Source: CBDCCV01 sp965215025
GTDB taxonomy: Bacteria > Bacteroidota > Rhodothermia > Rhodothermales > Salinibacteraceae
Assembly (NCBI GenBank): GCA_965215025.1
Contig: CBDCCV010000001.1
Span: 1,364,001 to 1,428,000 of the forward strand
Direction: 5' to 3'
Length of the DNA stretch: 64,000 bases
The notes under the pieces are model-generated. The model was not told where the DNA came from and ran no database searches. It saw nothing but the letters and a program-made list of their open reading frames with translations. Within the stretch, counting starts at the first letter, position 1. Each line of letters opens with the position of its first letter. The translations under genes and the position numbers were made by a program. Shown here piece after piece: positions 26,601-33,736 of the stretch.

Positions 26601-26826
26601 GGCGCGTGTACCAGCGCTCGGCCATGCGGCCGGCGTCCTTAGCCGCCACCTCCTCCTCGGGGTAGAAGTAGATCTCGAACTGCTCGGTGTCGAAGGTGCG
26701 GAACTCGAAGTCGTCGTACTGCACCTTGTTGCGGCCGAAGTACTGCGCCTGAACGGCCGGCGCGCTCACGCACGCAGCCAGGAGAAGAAGAGCGGCAAGG
26801 CGAAACGCGCGAGAGAGACTATGCAT
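23635..26826 (-). CDS. Exported peptidase MA-like / TolB-type propeller / outer-membrane barrel fusion
   Basis: A 1063-residue protein with a signal peptide (residues 1-27, ending PAVQA). Residues about 30-290 form a gluzincin-type metallopeptidase domain: zinc motif HELVH in VLGHELVHSFQYD and a third ligand region in WLVEGMAEYLS. Residues about 300-600 are TolB/PD40 beta-propeller blades with repeated SPDGNFVAF, SWSPDGEKFAF, TWSPDGQTLAFATDR and APDGENLYFI motifs. Residues about 660-1063 are Gly- and aromatic-rich alternating strands ending in LTLTPGW, typical of a bacterial surface antigen beta-barrel. A periplasmic or surface peptidase tethered by its own barrel is inferred. The ATG at 26826 begins the signal peptide. 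Confidence 0.82.
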   Translation of the reverse strand: MHSLSRAFRLAALLLLAACVSAPAVQAQYFGRNKVQYDDFEFRTFDTEQFEIYFYPEEEVAAKDAGRMAERWYTRHSQTFLRQFQEKKPLIFYANDADFQQTNTIGGRIGQGTGGVTESLKERVIMPFTGSYAENDHVLGHELVHSFQYDIGLRNRDSGFQLQRLPLWLVEGMAEYLSVGRADPHTAMWLRDAVLRKDLPTIDDLTRSRRYFPYRYGQAYMAYVGGKYGDPAVANLFKLAGRVGVDSAFVYALGITTDSLSKEWQAAVRDTYTPLMEGRTPPAEAGRILLGDPEARSELNVSPSISPDGNFVAFIAQRNIFTINLYIANAETGEVIQELQGARADPHFDALRFINSAGSWSPDGEKFAFVTFVQGDNEINIIDVESGEIEQRIGVEGVGAITNPSWSPDGEAIAFSGLDGGLSDLYLLDLASKEVRQLTSDRYADLQPTWSPDGQTLAFATDRGPDGTNFETLNFAPLRLGLVDVESGEIDVVRPFPGATHYNPAFAPDGENLYFIADETGFKDIYRYNLTERQAYQVTNLKTGVSGISNTSPAMSIAAQSGRLAFSVFVNGGYTVLAREAEMDADEAVEPIRGGVATAGLLPPIRAVSEGLVGSYLADPLLGLPEETAFDAEDYDASLRLDYVAPPTAGIGVSTGGAFGTRAGLAGGVGLFFSDMLGNHNLTVVLQANGTFKDIGGQVAYFNLKNRYNYGGAVSHVPLLTGGFTRPFPVTFPSGQTEFVQALIRQRFFISQASAVAAYPFTTTRRFEIDAGVIRYGFDRDIDLFLSRTGQRLPEGLIDPSILGFQEEPSPVYFFAPGAAYVGDFSYFGFTSPVQGGRYRFGVSPRVGSFSYVQALADYRRYFFFDPLTFAVRALHIGNYGADGLAQGGGGQSGIFSEARFTQEYLGSPYYPGFVRGYAFSSLGLEDQGNTVRLQGTRIGLASAELRFPFLGVEEFGLINFPYLPTELTLFADAGVAWTGDSLPVLKFVTDAERLNTFERNDNGTPEDFTDDFVDVERYPVFSVGTSARVNLLGAIIFEAFLAYPFQRPDHGWDLGLTLTPGW

Positions 26827-27593
26827 GGCGGCAGGCGAGAAGGCGGGAGCGGACGGGAAAGCGGCGCAGAAGAGGCCGCGCGCTGAGAAGAAAGACGGAG
26901 ATCACACGTAGCGCGTACGCTCTATGCCGCCGCCTGTTCGATAAAATATCAGGCGGATTGGTTACGCCGGCATGGCTAAAGTGTCACAAAAACTGAGCCG
27001 CGAGGTGTGCATCAGGGCGGCGGCCGGGGCGTTGCTCTCCGCGCGGGAAAAGGTCACTTCTTCGTAAGGTGTTTCCCCGCCGGAGTCCGTCATTTTTCTG
27101 ACTGACCCAGTAACCCAGACTGCGACCTACACTTTCCGTTACATCGGGAACCTGACTCGCTCGGCAGGAATCGGGAACCTGACTCGCTCGGCAGGAAAGG
27201 GAGTGCGTGAGGAGATTCGGACGGAGCAGACCTTGCCGCACGGGTCATGCCAGCCTTTGCAGGCACAGTCGTTGCATTCCCTGTATGCGGGTGCAGATAA
27301 CGCGCCGCAGCCGCCTTTCCGGCCCACCCGTAACGCTGTGCTGGGGAAAGGCGTTTCGTTTCTACCGATAATGCAGCGGCGTTTCGTAAACAGTCTTTAG
27401 AAAACGGCGCGTGGCAGGCTGCCCCGCCGTTCTCGTTTGCTATTGGAGAGAGAAGGCTTGTAGGTTTTGTCATATTTCAGTAATACTTGAGCGCCTTTCC
27501 CGCCCCACCTCCGGCGTATGTGGGGCGTCACGCGCGAGCGCCGTTTCACCCTCTGCGCTCCGTCACCCTGATGATCAGCTTTTTCGTTTTCTC
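26827..27593. other. 767-bp gene-free region between divergent genes
   Basis: No credible coding region is seen. The stretch holds a hairpin (CCGCCTG/CAGGCGG, near 26930-26956), a 27-bp tandem duplication (27144-27197), an imperfect hairpin near 27400-27434 (GAAAACGGCG paired with CGCCGTTCTC), and an AT-rich end (27450-27495) with a weak promoter-like pair (TTGTAG, 17 bp, TAATAC). It presumably carries promoters for both flanking genes. Open frames across the tandem duplication encode low-complexity repeats only. Confidence 0.5.
27144..27197. repeat. 27-bp perfect tandem duplication
   Basis: Two identical adjacent copies (27144-27170 and 27171-27197), each beginning TCGGGAACCTGACTCG, in the gene-free region upstream of the M23 gene. 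Confidence 0.9.
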
Positions 27594-28574
27594 ATGTCCA
27601 AAAACCGCTATTACTACTACGAACAGGAGACGCGCGCCTTCGTCGAGGTAGAGCCGCACCGCGCGGTGCGCCTCGTGCACGCCGCCGCCGTGGTGATCGT
27701 GGCGCTCGTGGTAGCCGCAGGCCTGACGTACGGGATGGATGCGCGGTGGATCGGCACGCCGGAGGAGGCCAAGCTGCGCGCCGAGAACGAGGCGCTCCAC
27801 GAGCAGATGACCGATGTGGAGAAACGCATCCGCGCGCTCTCGGGCCGTCTTGATGGGCTGGCCGAGCACGACCAGTCGCTCTACCGCACGCTTCTGGGCG
27901 CCGAGCCGATCCCTGAGGACGTGCGCCGCGTGGGCGTCGGCGGCGCGGACCCGTACGCGGGGTTCAGGCGCTTCGGCGGGACCACGGCTTCGCTCCTGCG
28001 CAAGACAGCGGCGGCCATTGACCAGCTCGAACGCGAGGCCAGCCTCCAGCGCGCCAGCTACCGCGAGCTGAGCGTGCTGGCTGAGCGCCGCCAGGCCGAG
28101 CTGGCGCAGCTCCCGGCGCTCCTCCCGACCGAGGGGCCGGTGGTGTCCGGCTACGGCCTGCGGCGCCACCCGGTCCTGCGCGTCAAGAAGATGCACGCCG
28201 GCATCGACGTGCTCGTGCCCGAGGGGTCGGCCATCATCGCGCCGGGCGACGGCGTGGTGAAGCGCGTGGGACGCAGCCCGAGCTTCGGCCGTTTTCTCGA
28301 GATCGAGCACGCCGAGCTGGGCTACACCACGCGCTACGCGCACCTTTCCAGCGTGCCCGAGTACATCAGAAAAGGCCGCGCCGTCAAGCGGGGCGAGCGG
28401 ATCGCCTCCAGCGGCAGCACGGGTCGCTCCACAGGGCCGCACCTCCATTACGAGGTGCGCGACGCCGAGGGCCGCGCCGTCAACCCCGTCTACTTCTTCG
28501 CGCCAAGCATGACGCCCGAGGCGTACCGCGCGTTGCTCGAACAAGCCGAGGCCTCGGGCGCCTCGCTGGACTGA
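27594..28574 (+). CDS. M23 family peptidase (LytM-type), membrane-anchored
   Basis: A 326-residue protein from the ATG at 27594. Upstream in-frame sequence shows no conserved features. After a short aromatic N-terminus (NRYYYYEQETRAF), one transmembrane helix (about residues 31-50, AAAVVIVALVVAAGLTYG) leads to a periplasmic coiled coil (about 60-110 and 145-180). The M23 domain (about 190-310) has SGYGLRRHPVLRVKKMHAGID (first zinc His and Asp), APGDGVVKRVG, and GPHLHYEV (catalytic and zinc His). Such proteins cut peptidoglycan cross-links or act in cell-division regulation; all zinc ligands look present, so it is likely active. A rho-independent terminator follows. Confidence 0.93.
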   Translation: MSKNRYYYYEQETRAFVEVEPHRAVRLVHAAAVVIVALVVAAGLTYGMDARWIGTPEEAKLRAENEALHEQMTDVEKRIRALSGRLDGLAEHDQSLYRTLLGAEPIPEDVRRVGVGGADPYAGFRRFGGTTASLLRKTAAAIDQLEREASLQRASYRELSVLAERRQAELAQLPALLPTEGPVVSGYGLRRHPVLRVKKMHAGIDVLVPEGSAIIAPGDGVVKRVGRSPSFGRFLEIEHAELGYTTRYAHLSSVPEYIRKGRAVKRGERIASSGSTGRSTGPHLHYEVRDAEGRAVNPVYFFAPSMTPEAYRALLEQAEASGASLD

Positions 28575-28620
28575 GGCCGCCCGTTTGCCGCGCGAGCGCT
28601 CATCTGTGCAGAGGGCGCGG

Positions 28621-28650
28621 AGGGTTTCTTGGTCGTCCAGGAACCCTTTT
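28621..28650 (+). terminator. Terminator after the M23 gene
   Basis: AGGGTTTC (28621-28628) pairs with GGAACCCT (28640-28647), with one G-U pair, followed by TTT. It starts 46 bp after the M23 stop codon. Confidence 0.7.
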
Positions 28651-28758
28651 GTTCGTTGTACGAAACACTACCTGTGCGGCACGCAGGGCGCGTAGCTGCC
28701 GCCGGCGGCCACCGCCGCCCGTTCGCAGCGCTCTTTTACGATTCAAGCCTGGCCTCTT

Positions 28759-28974
28759 ATGTACTGGACACTCGAACTTGCTTCTCACCTGGACGAGGCG
28801 CCGTGGCCTGCCACGAAGGAAGAGTTGCTCGACTACGCCGAGCGCACCGGCGCCCCAGACAAGGTCATCGAAAACCTCGAGGATCTCGAAGACGATGGCG
28901 AGCCGTTCGGGAGCATGGAGGAGGTGTGGCCGGACTACTCCACCGCGCAGGACTTCTACCACGAAGGCGAGTAG
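28759..28974 (+). CDS. DUF2795 family small protein
   Basis: A 71-residue acidic protein with the DUF2795 pattern almost end to end: MYWTLELASHLDEAPWPATKEELLDYAERTGAP, then VIENLEDLEDDGEPF and VWPDYSTAQDF. The family is common in Bacteroidota and related phyla and has no established function; its fold is predicted helical. It is encoded 43 bp upstream of the BamA-like gene, on the same strand, in a tight arrangement that implies one transcript. The ATG at 28759 fits the conserved N-terminus exactly. Confidence 0.88.
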   Translation: MYWTLELASHLDEAPWPATKEELLDYAERTGAPDKVIENLEDLEDDGEPFGSMEEVWPDYSTAQDFYHEGE

Positions 28975-29017
28975 CCTTATCACGCCGCCTCCCAAGCCGG
29001 CCTCCCGCCGCCGCGTC

Positions 29018-31507
29018 GTGCCGCGCGCCTCGGGCCGTGGGCCGGCGCTCTTCCGCCTGCTCCTCTTCTGGCTCTGGTGCGCCGTGGGGGCCGCCGCGCC
29101 CGTTCTGGCGCAGCCCCTGCCGCCGGCCGACAGCGCTTCCGCCGCCGCGCCCGTGGTCGAGGCCGTGCGCTTTGCCGGCAACGACGCCTTCTCCGACGGC
29201 GCGCTCAGCCGCCGCGTGCGCACGCGCGCCAACCGCCGCCTCCTGGGCCTCCCCGGCCTGACGTGGTGGCGCGGCCTCTACCGCTTTGGCGACTTCCTCG
29301 GCGGGCGCATCGGGACGGCGCTCAAGAAAAGCGGCGAGCCGCCCGCTACGCTCGACCTCGCCACGCTGGCCGATGACGCCGAGCGCCTGCGCCTCTTCTA
29401 CCGGCAGGAGGGCTTCCGCGAGGCCAGCGTCGCCACGCGCGTGGATACGGTAGCGGCCCGGCGCGCAGGGGACCCCGCGCGCGTCGAGGTCGTCTTCCAG
29501 ATCGATCCAGGGCCGCCGCTCTACGCCGACAGCGTCCGCTACGACGGGCTGAGCGCTCTTTCGGAAGAGCAGCAGCGGCGCCTCGTGCGCGGCTCGCTCT
29601 TTGACGCGCAGCGCCTGGACGCGGGCGCACCGCTCGGTTTCGAGGCCGAAGAAGGGCAGCGCTATTCGGAAACGCTCTTGCTCGAAGAACGGCAGCGGCT
29701 CCTGCGCTTTCTCCACGACGAGGGCTACGCCGCCGCCACGCGCGACTCCGTGCGCGCGCTCGTCTTCCCCAAAGCCGCCGCCCCGCCGGCCGACTCCTTC
29801 GACGTCACCTTCCGCGTGCGTCCGGGGCCGCGCTACCGCGTGGGCGACGTGCACTTTAGCGTGACCGGCCTCGAAGACGACGCGCCCACGCGCCTCGACA
29901 CGATAACACAGGGGTCGGGCGGCCTCGTCACCGCCCGCATCGACGAGGAGCGGCAGCTTAGCCCGGCGCTTCTCAGGCGCGCGCTCCAGACGGCCCCCGG
30001 CGCCTGGTACGATGAGTCGCGCTTGCGCGCTACCAAGCGCCGCCTTGAAGCCACCGGCGTCTTCAGCTTTACGGACATCGAGGCGCGCTTCGGGCAGACG
30101 GCGCGCGCCGACTCGGTGAGCGCGCCGCGCCTGCCGCTCGACCTCACGCTGCGCACGCGGCGCCGCCACCGCATCCGCTTGGAGACGTTTGCCTTGCAGC
30201 GCAGCGGCGCCCTGGCGAGCGAGCTGGGCACGGGCGTGGGCGCCACCTACGAGAACGTTAACCTCCTGGGCGGCGGCGAGACCTTCCGCGCGCGCGCCGC
30301 CGGCTCCATCGCCGCCGACTTCGGGGCGGGGCCGGACACGCTGGGCACCTCGGCGCTCTTCTCCTCGGCGCAGGCGGAGGTGAGCGCCTCGCTCACGTAC
30401 CCGTACCTCATCCGCCCCTTTGGCTGGATCGATGGCGTGTTCCGTCTCTACACCGTGCGCACGCAGCTCTCCTTAAGCCTGCTCACGGCGCGGCGCGAGA
30501 ACCTCCGCTTCCTCATCCGCGGGCGCGGCGATGCGCGGCTGCGCCTGGAGATGCAGCACTCGCCCACCACCTCCTCGCTCGTGGACGTCATCAACCTGAG
30601 CCTGAGCAACCCGGACACGCTCGCCGGCTTCCAGGTCTTCCTCGACGACCTCATCGGCCCGGCCTCGGACCCCATCGTGACCGATCCCGTGCAGCGCGCG
30701 CGCATCCAGGAGGATTACACGCAGCCGCAGATCAACACGGCCATCGGGTACACCTTCCGCGCCGCGCGCGTAAACCCGATCCGCCGCGCCGACGGCTTCT
30801 CCTACGAGGCGGGCTTCGAGATCGGCAACACGCTGCCGTACCTTTTCGACCGGCTCGTCCTCAGCCCGGACACCGTCGAGAACAGCCTGCCGGGGCTGCC
30901 GCTCCTGCGCGGCCGGAGCGCCAACCGGCTCATCTACCGCCCGTACCTGCGCCTGATGAGCGACCTGCGCCGCTACTGGCCCATCAGCCGCGAGGACGTG
31001 CTTGCGGCCAAGCTCGTGGCCGGCGTGGCGCACCCCACGGGACGGCCCGACGTGGTGCCCTTTGACCGGCGCTTCTACGCCGGCGGCTCCTCGAGCGTGC
31101 GCGGATGGGACCTGCGCGAACTCCGCCCCGTGCCCGACACCTCCGGCCTCGTCGTGCCCAACCTCCTCGGCGGCGACGTCAAGCTCGAAGCCAGCCTCGA
31201 ACTGCGCAACACCGTCGTCCAAAACCTCCTGGGCGCCGGCTGGATCTTGGCGCTTTTTGCGGATGCGGGCAACGTCTGGCTCGGCCCGCGCAACCCCGGC
31301 GGGCCGGCGGGTCGCTTCCGCTTTGATCAGTTCTACAAGGAGCTGGGCGTGGGGGCGGGGTTCGGCCTGCGTCTGGCCTGGGACTACCTGATCCTTCGCC
31401 TCGACGCCGCGTACAAGGTGCACGACCCGCTCCGGCCCGGCGGCGGCCTCTTCCCCGACGGGCTGAGCGCGCCCCGCCTCCACTTCGGCATCGGCCACGC
31501 TTTTTGA
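29018..31507 (+). CDS. BamA/TamA-like outer membrane protein with POTRA domains
   Basis: An 829-residue protein if the GTG at 29018 is the start. The frame is open upstream through the DUF2795 gene, but the signal peptide (FRLLLFWLWCAVGAAAPVLAQ) directly follows this GTG and there is no nearer ATG. POTRA-like segments include VEAVRFAGNDAFSDGALSRRV, YADSVRYDGLSALSEEQQRR and RVGDVHFSVTGL, then LRRALQTAPGAWYDESRL. The C-terminal half is a surface antigen barrel with the loop-6 signature YAGGSSSVRGWDLRE (family consensus VRGF/Y) and a terminal Phe (FGIGHAF). It probably inserts or exports outer membrane proteins or lipids. Whether it is the essential BamA or a paralogue cannot be decided here. 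Confidence 0.87.
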   Translation: MPRASGRGPALFRLLLFWLWCAVGAAAPVLAQPLPPADSASAAAPVVEAVRFAGNDAFSDGALSRRVRTRANRRLLGLPGLTWWRGLYRFGDFLGGRIGTALKKSGEPPATLDLATLADDAERLRLFYRQEGFREASVATRVDTVAARRAGDPARVEVVFQIDPGPPLYADSVRYDGLSALSEEQQRRLVRGSLFDAQRLDAGAPLGFEAEEGQRYSETLLLEERQRLLRFLHDEGYAAATRDSVRALVFPKAAAPPADSFDVTFRVRPGPRYRVGDVHFSVTGLEDDAPTRLDTITQGSGGLVTARIDEERQLSPALLRRALQTAPGAWYDESRLRATKRRLEATGVFSFTDIEARFGQTARADSVSAPRLPLDLTLRTRRRHRIRLETFALQRSGALASELGTGVGATYENVNLLGGGETFRARAAGSIAADFGAGPDTLGTSALFSSAQAEVSASLTYPYLIRPFGWIDGVFRLYTVRTQLSLSLLTARRENLRFLIRGRGDARLRLEMQHSPTTSSLVDVINLSLSNPDTLAGFQVFLDDLIGPASDPIVTDPVQRARIQEDYTQPQINTAIGYTFRAARVNPIRRADGFSYEAGFEIGNTLPYLFDRLVLSPDTVENSLPGLPLLRGRSANRLIYRPYLRLMSDLRRYWPISREDVLAAKLVAGVAHPTGRPDVVPFDRRFYAGGSSSVRGWDLRELRPVPDTSGLVVPNLLGGDVKLEASLELRNTVVQNLLGAGWILALFADAGNVWLGPRNPGGPAGRFRFDQFYKELGVGAGFGLRLAWDYLILRLDAAYKVHDPLRPGGGLFPDGLSAPRLHFGIGHAF

Positions 31508-31604
31508 GGGTGGCGAAATGGGTGTGCGGGAGGGTTTCTTCCGCTCCTGCGCTGCCTGGCATCCTCCCGAACTCCCATACGCCCAAACCTCCACGCTCAA
31601 ACCC

Positions 31605-32237
31605 ATGTCCACCCTCCGCCGCGTCGCCAAGACCGTGCAGCGCACGTACCGCCGCGCCTTTGAGCGCGAGGCCGACGAGGAGACGCGCCGCGTGATGGGG
31701 GCGCTGCGGCAGGCGGCCCTCTTCCAGGAGCTGCCGCGCGCGGCGCTGCGCGAGCTGGCCGAGGCCGTGCACGCGCGCCGCTACCTCCCCGACGAGCCGA
31801 TCTACTACGAGGGCGATCCCGGCCTGGGCTGCTACGTCGTCCGCCGCGGGCGCGTCCGCCTGATGACCGAGGACGAGCACGGCGCCCCGCACGAACTGCG
31901 CCAAGTGGGCGAGCACGAGGTCTTCGGCGGCCTCTCCATCCTGGGCGACTTCCGGCGGATGGAGACGGCGCAGGCCATGACCGAGGCGCACGTCCTGGGT
32001 TTCTTCCGCCCCGACCTGGAGACGCTCACGAAACGCCACCCGGAGGCCGGCGCCGCCATCACCGGCGCCTTAGCGCGCCACGGCGCCGCGCAGCAGGCCG
32101 AACTCTTCCGCCTCGTGGCCGCGCGCGACGGCAAGGTGCCCGCCCTCCGGATGCTCGAGGACGCCGCGCTTAGCGCCGCCCGCCCCGGCCACGCGCCCGC
32201 CGCTCCCGAGAGCAGCACCGCGCTGGACGGGCGGTAG
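31605..32237 (+). CDS. Cyclic nucleotide-binding-domain protein without HTH
   Basis: A 210-residue cytoplasmic protein from the ATG at 31605; the open frame extends upstream to 31518 without conserved sequence. Residues about 25-140 form a cNMP-binding/Crp-like beta-barrel: LFQELPRAALRELAEAVHARRYLPDEPIYYEGDPGLGCYVVRRGRVRL, then GEHEVFGGLSILGDFRRMETAQAMTEAHVLGF. The phosphate-binding cassette FGGLSILGDFRRMETAQA is recognisable (E, R and A positions mostly kept). The remaining 60 or so residues are Ala-rich helix with no helix-turn-helix, so it is not a transcription factor by itself. It may act as a ligand-binding or interaction module. The next gene is convergent with a 10-bp gap. Confidence 0.82.
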   Translation: MSTLRRVAKTVQRTYRRAFEREADEETRRVMGALRQAALFQELPRAALRELAEAVHARRYLPDEPIYYEGDPGLGCYVVRRGRVRLMTEDEHGAPHELRQVGEHEVFGGLSILGDFRRMETAQAMTEAHVLGFFRPDLETLTKRHPEAGAAITGALARHGAAQQAELFRLVAARDGKVPALRMLEDAALSAARPGHAPAAPESSTALDGR

Positions 32238-32247
32238 AGGTGAGCGC

Positions 32248-32898
32248 TCAGCGGATCACGCGCAGGCTTACCGCGACCGACGGCCACCCGACAAGCCCTG
32301 CTCCTCTGTCTCCGCGCACATGTCTCCACGCGCGCGCTTGGTTAAACGCTTGGTTAAACACGTAGCCGGCGAAGAGGCTCGCACCGGCCCTCACCTGCAG
32401 CGCTTCGACGTAGGGAAGACGCTCCGCTTGTAGAAAGAGGCCGGCGCTCGGCTTTACCCCGGCGAACACATCGCTGCTGCGGATGCGCCGGCCCCCACGC
32501 TGCTTCTCGAAGCCGGCCACTCCAATGCCAAACACGGTACCGGCATAGCCGCCGACCGGGCCAGCAAGCCGGCCCGCGTAGCTGATGCCTGGCCCGACGT
32601 ACGCGAGCGCGTTGATGCGACGAAAGCCATCCCCCGTGCCGGACTGCACGGGCGTTGCCAGAAGGTGCACGCCGTTGCTCCACGAAAACCCGCCCGGAAG
32701 CTGCTTCCCGATGCGCAGTTCGAGTGAGAGGGCCAGCCCGCCCAGCAGCGACGCCACCTCGACGCCGGCCTCGGTAAACGAGCGCCCCTCGTCCGCGTCC
32801 GGCTGCGATGCCGAAGGGAGGCCCCACGGCTGTGCCTGCGCCGGGAGCGCGAAGAGAGCGGCAATCAGAAACACCCGGAATCTTTTCTGCTTTTGCAT
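32248..32898 (-). CDS. Putative small outer-membrane beta-barrel protein
   Basis: A 216-residue exported protein from the ATG at 32898, which begins a signal peptide (KRFRVFLIAALFALPAQAQ). The mature part has alternating hydrophobic strands rich in Gly and aromatic residues (LLGGLALSLELRIGKQLPGGF, GPGISYAGRLAGPVGGYAGTVFGIGVAGFE, ASLFAGYVFNQAF, SVAVSLRVIR), consistent with an 8-strand porin-like fold. No family-specific motif is visible, so the function is unknown. It neighbours a lipoprotein gene on the same strand, 114 bp upstream, so the two may be co-expressed. Confidence 0.65.
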   Translation of the reverse strand: MQKQKRFRVFLIAALFALPAQAQPWGLPSASQPDADEGRSFTEAGVEVASLLGGLALSLELRIGKQLPGGFSWSNGVHLLATPVQSGTGDGFRRINALAYVGPGISYAGRLAGPVGGYAGTVFGIGVAGFEKQRGGRRIRSSDVFAGVKPSAGLFLQAERLPYVEALQVRAGASLFAGYVFNQAFNQARAWRHVRGDRGAGLVGWPSVAVSLRVIR

Positions 32899-33012
32899 TT
32901 TTTGCCTCACCGTTTGTGCATCCACGCTCGCTGCCGTTCGGCGCAATTTCGCAAAGGCGTTCTCAGCGGGCAAGGGCGCTCAGGGGCGAAAACCGCGCTC
33001 TAAACCGCAGTG

Positions 33013-33612
33013 CTACTCGGCCAGCGCGGCGAAGCGGCCGGAGACCTCGACGCGCTCTTCGCTCTCAAAGAAGCCGGCTCCGCTCGCCGTGAACGCGAAG
33101 GTCCCGCTCACGCGCGCGGCGCTTGCCTCAGTGATCGTCACCGTGCCGGTTTCGGCTCGGAGGGGCAGCAGCAGCTCGAAGCCGAAGACCTCGTCGGTAA
33201 GAAGGCCGAACCCATTGAAGGTGCCGCTCGTGAAGCCCACGCGGTACGTGCCCGGCGACGGTACGCCCTCGCGGAAGGACTCCAGGAAGATGCCCGTCTC
33301 GATGCTGCCGGGAGAGAAGAGCGTGTCCGGCAGCATGAGGCTGTCCGGCAGGGGCGGCCGCTCCGGCAGGCTGAACGCGCCCGTGCTCAAGCGCAGCGAA
33401 AACAAAGAGCCGACGCCATCCCCGTCCGAGAGGCTGAACGAGGCGGTGCCTTCGAGCCGCTCCTCGCGGTCGCCCGTGACGGCGGCCTCGAAGGTGCCAG
33501 GCGCGAGGGCGTCCTCGCCGCCGCCCGAATCGCAGGCAGCGAAAGCGAGTAAGGAAAAGAGCGCAAAAAGGCCGAGGCGCAAAGAAAAGCGCGCAGACGT
33601 GCGTTGCATCAT
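33013..33612 (-). CDS. Hypothetical lipoprotein
   Basis: A 199-residue lipoprotein with an N-terminal hydrophobic segment and lipobox LAFAAC, then DSGGGEDALAPG. The mature region is beta-rich and mostly acidic, with repeated T/S-G strands (GTFEAAVTGD, EGTASFSLSDGDG, RVSGTFAFTASG, RVEVSGRFAAL) that suggest an immunoglobulin- or lipocalin-like sandwich. No family can be named. Two ATG codons occur in tandem (33612 and 33609), and a TTG precedes them; the first ATG is taken. A long AT-rich leader separates it from the divergent RlmD gene. Confidence 0.7.
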   Translation of the reverse strand: MMQRTSARFSLRLGLFALFSLLAFAACDSGGGEDALAPGTFEAAVTGDREERLEGTASFSLSDGDGVGSLFSLRLSTGAFSLPERPPLPDSLMLPDTLFSPGSIETGIFLESFREGVPSPGTYRVGFTSGTFNGFGLLTDEVFGFELLLPLRAETGTVTITEASAARVSGTFAFTASGAGFFESEERVEVSGRFAALAE

Positions 33613-33736
33613 CAAGCCCCGTGTCTTCGTTCAAGTGCAATGCCTTACAAACCTGCATATTAAAGTTAAAAAACGCAAGGCATTCGGAAGCGCCTCGGCG
33701 CGCGGCTCCCATTCCCGATTCTTCTGAAAGAAAACC

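Noticed and set aside
27090..27473. Minus-strand frame covering the 27-bp tandem duplication
   Set aside because: Encodes a repeated Ser/Arg-rich string with no homologous features. Most likely non-coding.
28649..29017. Upstream extension of the BamA-like gene through the DUF2795 gene
   Set aside because: The frame is open but the signal peptide starts after the GTG at 29018, and the extension has no conserved features.
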